From positions 1-8,652 of the forward strand of contig DAOUWT010000093.1 of the NCBI GenBank assembly GCA_030666985.1: a DNA stretch of 8,652 bases, given 5' to 3'. The notes under the pieces are model-generated. The model was not told where the DNA came from. It made no database searches and saw only the letters and a program-made list of their open reading frames with translations. This DNA is from Chloroflexota bacterium. GTDB lineage: Bacteria > Chloroflexota > Anaerolineae > Anaerolineales > UBA11858. The first letter of the stretch is position 1; every line of letters begins with the position of its first letter. Below are positions 5,607-8,652 of the stretch, in pieces. The position numbers were made by a program, and so were the translations under genes.

Positions 5607-6695
5607 CTAATCCCTAACAACCACCCGCGTGCTGCCTTCGCCAGAGATGGTTATGTCGCCGGTATCGAATGCGACAGCGGGATGCGTCCAACGGAAGATC
5701 CATTTGGCGTCTTCGGGGCTGGCGTTGACGCAGCCGTGCGAGGTGGGTTCGCCAAAGTTGTTGTGCCAAAAGGTGGAGTGGATGGCTACGCCGTCGCCCA
5801 GGAATAATGAAGTCCAGCCAATGCCAGATAAATCCCAGCCGGCTTCATTGGTTCCACCCGCCATGTGGATGGAGAAGAGCTTGCGCCAAATAGGGTATCC
5901 CGGAGAAGCGTAGGCTGAAACGGGGGTTGAGTTTTTGCCCTTGCCGGTCGAGACGCGACAGAAGTAAACTTCGGTATCTCCCTCGTAGCAGGAGAGGTAT
6001 TGGCGGGAATAATTGATATCGACTTCGATGTGCTTGTCTTCAACGTCGGGGGAGATGGGGGCGACTTCTTCTGGGGTAATGATCCGAAATGCCTCAGCCC
6101 GTGCCCAGAATGTATCACCGGGGTTGCCGTAGCGTTCATTGACACGATACCATACATTGCCATCGGATCCGGTTTTAATTTGGTCAACCCACAAGATTTG
6201 GCTGTAATAAAAGCGGATGGGGAGGTTTTTCGCTATCTGGTGTTGGAGCCAGGGGGATTGGGGGTTGGAATTCTCAAGAACAGCGTTCACCCAGGGGACT
6301 GTGACTTCGGCCCACATACCTGGGGTTGCGCCGCCAATGGTCAGGGCGTCTACGGGGATATTGAGTTGGTTGGCGACGGGCTGAAGGTAGGGGGCCCAAA
6401 TATATCCATCCGGGGTTTCAACCCAGCGTTGGTTGTTGCGCCCCGGCCAATGGCCGACGACTTCTCGCAGCCAGGGAACTACGGAATCTTCGTATAAGAC
6501 GCTGACGGTCTGGCTATCGTAGTCGGGGCGGATTCGCAGATCCACTTTGCCGACGCAGACCCGCCCCAGACGCTCCGAGTCGGGGAAGTCTCCCAGGGTG
6601 AAGGTCTTAGCCCAGGGTCGCAGGGCCAGGGTGCCTAATCCCAGGGCGGAGAGCTTTAGAAAGTCTCGGCGAGAAAGGTTTTTGGAGGTTGGCAT
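5607..6695 (-). CDS. Tat-exported L,D-transpeptidase (YkuD domain)
   Basis: This is a 362-residue exported enzyme that probably makes 3-3 peptidoglycan cross-links or attaches proteins to the wall. The N-terminus carries a twin-arginine signal, LSRRDFLKLSALGLGTLAL (residues 7-25), which implies export of the folded protein. Residues 44-110 and about 165-208 look like two SH3-type modules (VCVGKVDLRIRPDYDSQTV, GYIWAPYLQPV, WYRVNERYG). The YkuD domain spans about 221-350: KHIEVDINYSRQYLSCYEGD begins it, and the catalytic motif has His306 (AIHSTFWH) and SHGCVNAS with Ser319, His320, Gly321 and nucleophile Cys322. ATG 6695 is set by the Tat signal. There is no SD; an extended -10 ends 8 nt before the ATG, which suggests a leaderless mRNA. 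A word repeat follows the gene. The family call is firm. Confidence 0.5.
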   Translation of the reverse strand: MPTSKNLSRRDFLKLSALGLGTLALRPWAKTFTLGDFPDSERLGRVCVGKVDLRIRPDYDSQTVSVLYEDSVVPWLREVVGHWPGRNNQRWVETPDGYIWAPYLQPVANQLNIPVDALTIGGATPGMWAEVTVPWVNAVLENSNPQSPWLQHQIAKNLPIRFYYSQILWVDQIKTGSDGNVWYRVNERYGNPGDTFWARAEAFRIITPEEVAPISPDVEDKHIEVDINYSRQYLSCYEGDTEVYFCRVSTGKGKNSTPVSAYASPGYPIWRKLFSIHMAGGTNEAGWDLSGIGWTSLFLGDGVAIHSTFWHNNFGEPTSHGCVNASPEDAKWIFRWTHPAVAFDTGDITISGEGSTRVVVRD

Positions 6696-6703
6696 AGGCG
6701 GGT

Positions 6704-6712
6704 ATTATACCA
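6704..6712 (-). promoter_or_regulatory. Extended -10 promoter of the L,D-transpeptidase gene
   Basis: The minus strand reads TGGTATAAT-ACCCGCCT-ATG. TATAAT is consensus and the TG one base upstream makes an extended -10; no good -35 is seen. The expected start of transcription is at or within 1-2 nt of the ATG at 6695, so the transcript would have little or no leader. Confidence 0.5.
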
Positions 6713-6764
6713 GGTTTGAGAGTGGAGAGTGTGCATGTCTGCACGTGGCCAGGAATTCTCAATA

Positions 6765-6805
6765 TGTCACTGCGAGAAGCGTTTTTTGCGACGCGGCAGT
6801 CTCCC
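6765..6805 (+). repeat. REP-like palindromic element, copy A
   Basis: This 41-bp element begins TGTCACTGCGAG and ends GGCAGTCTCCC. The outer stem pairs ACTGC (6769-6773) with GCAGT (6796-6800), and an inner stem pairs GCGT (6779-6782) with ACGC (6791-6794). It is inverted relative to copies B and C and lies 25 bp from copy B. Elements of the TGTCATTGCGA...GGCAATCTCC type are known as dispersed palindromes in several bacterial phyla. Confidence 0.5.
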
Positions 6806-6830
6806 GGTTAACAAGATAACATCGAAATCA

Positions 6831-6873
6831 GGGAGATTGCCACACCCCCAAAAAGCGGGGGTTCGCAATGACA
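6831..6873 (-). repeat. REP-like palindromic element, copy B
   Basis: On the minus strand this 43-bp element begins TGTCATTGCGAA and ends GGCAATCTCCC. The outer stem pairs ATTGC (6836-6840) with GCAAT (6865-6869). The inner stem pairs CCCCC (6845-6849) with GGGGG (6857-6861). Together with copy A it forms a head-to-head pair in the gap between the PIN gene and the L,D-transpeptidase promoter. Confidence 0.5.
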
Positions 6874-6891
6874 GCCAAATTTAGAATTGCT

Positions 6892-6920
6892 GGCACGTGG
6901 CAAGTTTGCATGTAGCAAGT
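6892..6920. repeat. Short word repeat (GCACGTGGC / GCAAGT type)
   Basis: The stretch holds GGCACGTGGCAAGT and GCATGTAGCAAGT, two degenerate copies of one word of about 14 bp. GCACGTGGC also appears at 6741-6749, beside GTGCATGTCT. It is another low-complexity intergenic type; no function can be assigned. Confidence 0.5.
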
Positions 6921-6954
6921 GTTCGAGTCTTCCAATTGGCCCAAAGAAATAGCG

Positions 6955-7004
6955 TTTTCTCTGCGTCTCTCCAAGTCTGCGGCTCTGCGTTAAGTCTTTC
7001 GCGG
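6955..7004. repeat. Intergenic CTCTGCGT word repeat
   Basis: CTCTGCGT occurs at 6959-6966 and 6983-6990, with a related TCTGCG at 6976-6981, followed by TTAAGTCTTTCGCGG. Sequences built from 'CTCTGCGTCTCTGCGG' words are familiar from intergenic DNA of many environmental bacteria. It sits just past the stop codon of the PIN gene. No ORF and no T-run terminator are seen. Confidence 0.5.
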
Positions 7005-7011
7005 TCAAGGC

Positions 7012-7458
7012 TCAACTAAGTTTTCGATTCCTGAACCAATCCAGCGCGTCGCCCGGAGTGCCAATCCGCAAACCAGAGTCAGCGGCTACGGTGGGATCAT
7101 CTATAAAATGGCGGCGATTGAATGTGACCAAGTAATCTACTTCTGCGTTCATTGCAGAAACGATAATGGAAACATCAGCACCATGGGATATGATGTCCTG
7201 GTGAGCGGCTATTTCCCCCAAGTCAGGATTTGGCATTATACGAGGGTTTGCATTGCGAAGTGCTTCCCGGGAATCGGGTAAGGCACTGGGAGCTTTCCGG
7301 GCCAAGGCGTGTTCGGTTTCAACGATTACTTGCTTTGAGATAATTAAAGTATTTTGCCCTGCCTCGGCCAGAACCAACAACGCACGAGCCGCCCCCGTAG
7401 AAGAAGCAATCCCTGCAAACAGTGCACTGCTATCAAAGAAAATTTTAGCCCTGGACAT
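7012..7458 (-). CDS. PIN-domain toxin of a VapBC-type pair
   Basis: This 148-residue protein has a PIN-domain (VapC-like) ribonuclease pattern. Asp9 lies in KIFFDSSALFAG at the end of strand 1, Glu47 in VIVETEHAL, and Asp95 in ADVSIIVSAMNA, matching three acidic metal-binding positions. The fourth is less clear: the usual 'TxD' region reads VTFNRRHFIDDP, with Asn114 and then Asp120/Asp121. PIN toxins cleave tRNA, rRNA or mRNA using Mg2+ or Mn2+. The ATG at 7458 lies inside the last codons of the AbrB-type gene, a 14-bp overlap that suggests translational coupling; only a weak AAAGAG lies upstream. Order, size and overlap fit an antitoxin-toxin operon. Its activity as a toxin is inferred from family and context, and some chromosomal pairs are inactive. 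Confidence 0.5.
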   Translation of the reverse strand: MSRAKIFFDSSALFAGIASSTGAARALLVLAEAGQNTLIISKQVIVETEHALARKAPSALPDSREALRNANPRIMPNPDLGEIAAHQDIISHGADVSIIVSAMNAEVDYLVTFNRRHFIDDPTVAADSGLRIGTPGDALDWFRNRKLS

Positions 7459-7717
7459 AATGCTCTTTATAATATGTTTCGCGTTCTTCAGCTAAAACAC
7501 GAAACATTTCCTCTTGGGACACTCCCTCATCTTCTAAAACATGCGCCACACGATCACCGAGATGTGCAACTTGAGATACTTGGGGAACCATGAGAATAGA
7601 CCCATCGCCCAAGTCTACCAACGTGTACACATCACCCTTGTCCATTGTGTACCGACGACGTAACGCAACGGGCAGCGTGATCACGCCCTTACTCCGAATT
7701 TGAACTGTAGCTGTCAT
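7445..7717 (-). CDS. AbrB/SpoVT-type antitoxin of a VapBC-type pair
   Basis: This 90-residue protein has an N-terminal swapped-hairpin AbrB DNA-binding domain: TATVQIRSKGVITLPVALRR (2-21), followed by YTMDKGDVYTLVDLGDGSIL and MVPQ to about residue 45. The 'vRsKGqiTLP..lR....' motif is typical. The acidic C-terminal half (HVLEDEGVSQEEMFRVLAEE and beyond) is probably the helix that binds and blocks the PIN toxin encoded next. The frame is open to ATG 7756, but that codon lies 1 bp from the -10 hexamer and so would not be transcribed. ATG 7717 has GGAGG at 6 nt. The product probably represses its own promoter. Partner identity is inferred from adjacency and overlap. Confidence 0.5.
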   Translation of the reverse strand: MTATVQIRSKGVITLPVALRRRYTMDKGDVYTLVDLGDGSILMVPQVSQVAHLGDRVAHVLEDEGVSQEEMFRVLAEERETYYKEHYVQG

Positions 7718-7723
7718 ATCTCG

Positions 7724-7728
7724 CCTCC
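7724..7728 (-). promoter_or_regulatory. Shine-Dalgarno of the AbrB-type antitoxin
   Basis: The minus strand reads GGAGG-CGAGAT-ATG, the strongest RBS in the window. It fixes the start at 7717, and the contrast with the weak site of the toxin gene fits excess antitoxin synthesis. Confidence 0.5.
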
Positions 7729-7757
7729 ACGGGAAGAATTTCCGAATTTCTTCCATG

Positions 7758-7766
7758 ATTATAGCA
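7758..7766 (-). promoter_or_regulatory. Extended -10 promoter of the toxin-antitoxin pair
   Basis: The minus strand reads TGCTATAAT, a consensus -10 with the extended TG. Transcription should begin near 7751, giving a leader of about 34 nt that contains the GGAGG. No good -35 is seen at 17-18 bp. Confidence 0.5.
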
Positions 7767-7787
7767 TACTTTCTTGGCTCTTCATGT

Positions 7788-7899
7788 AATAGTGGGGTTA
7801 CACCTACCCAGGAAACCCAAACATGTCACTCCCCTCGACTGTCCGGGAGATTGCCACACTCCGCTGCGCTGCGTTCGCAATGACATTAGCCCCACTATT
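7788..7899. repeat. Inverted repeat flanking REP-like copy C
   Basis: AATAGTGGGG (7788-7797) and CCCCACTATT (7890-7899) are perfect 10-bp inverted arms separated by 92 bp. The inner part holds copy C of the REP-like element, plus an ATGTCACT (about 7823-7830) that resembles the end of another REP copy. Together they fill most of the gap between the antitoxin promoter and the ATPase stop codon. Confidence 0.5.
7845..7885 (-). repeat. REP-like palindromic element, copy C
   Basis: On the minus strand this 41-bp element begins TGTCATTGCGAA and ends GGCAATCTCCC, with the same orientation and end sequences as copy B. The outer stem pairs ATTGC (7850-7854) with GCAAT (7877-7881). The centre (CCGCTGCGCTGCG) differs from copies A and B but is also self-complementary. 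Confidence 0.5.
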
Positions 7900-7911
7900 C
7901 CACGTTGTGCC

Positions 7912-8652
<741 letters not shown>

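Noticed and set aside
6000..6497. 165-codon plus-strand open frame
   Set aside because: It is antisense to the L,D-transpeptidase, which has a full Tat signal and catalytic motif.
6808..7008. 66-codon minus-strand open frame between the PIN and L,D-transpeptidase genes
   Set aside because: It is made of REP-like and CTCTGCGT repeat sequence, has no RBS, and shows no protein-like composition.
7718..7756. Thirteen-codon N-terminal extension of the AbrB-type antitoxin (ATG 7756)
   Set aside because: This ATG lies 1 bp past the -10 hexamer, upstream of the expected transcript start; ATG 7717 has a strong SD.

Overview
The window looks like a stretch of bacterial chromosome, most likely from a Chloroflexota (Anaerolineae-type) organism. 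That is an inference. It rests on a NACHT-like NTPase with a HEAT-repeat tail, a glutaredoxin-like domain fused to a DUF2085 membrane protein, a PgeF-YggT-DUF167 block, and intergenic gaps packed with short repeats. No search could be run. There is no tRNA, rRNA, CRISPR array, transposase or phage gene.

Layout. A plus-strand gene, cut by the left edge, encodes the C-terminal part of a STAND/NACHT-type protein with HEAT-like repeats (3-1751). It is followed by a 14-bp tandem repeat and a strong hairpin terminator (1896-1940). Every other gene is on the minus strand. In their own direction of transcription, from the right edge, they are: the C-terminal third of a copper-type P1B ATPase (8652-7912, cut by the edge); an AbrB-type antitoxin and PIN-domain toxin pair (7717-7012); a Tat-exported L,D-transpeptidase (6695-5607); CcdA (5432-4710); the glutaredoxin/DUF2085 fusion (4591-3572); PgeF (3529-2747); YggT (2711-2445); and a DUF167/YggU protein (2274-1969). 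The last four may be one transcription unit, with PgeF and YggT only 35 bp apart. They combine membrane thiol redox (CcdA, CxxC fusion) with conserved cell-envelope and housekeeping functions.

Regulation. Two extended -10 promoters are clear: one for the L,D-transpeptidase, which is probably translated from a leaderless mRNA, and one for the toxin-antitoxin pair. Shine-Dalgarno positions decide several starts and shorten three genes relative to their longest open frames.

Most striking is the intergenic DNA. At least six repeat families occupy the gaps. One is a 41-43 bp REP-like element in three copies, with a compensatory base change in its outer stem. Another is a 14-bp perfect palindrome that supplies the last codons of the DUF2085 gene. 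Others are low-complexity 'word' repeats, one type of which appears in two separate gaps.
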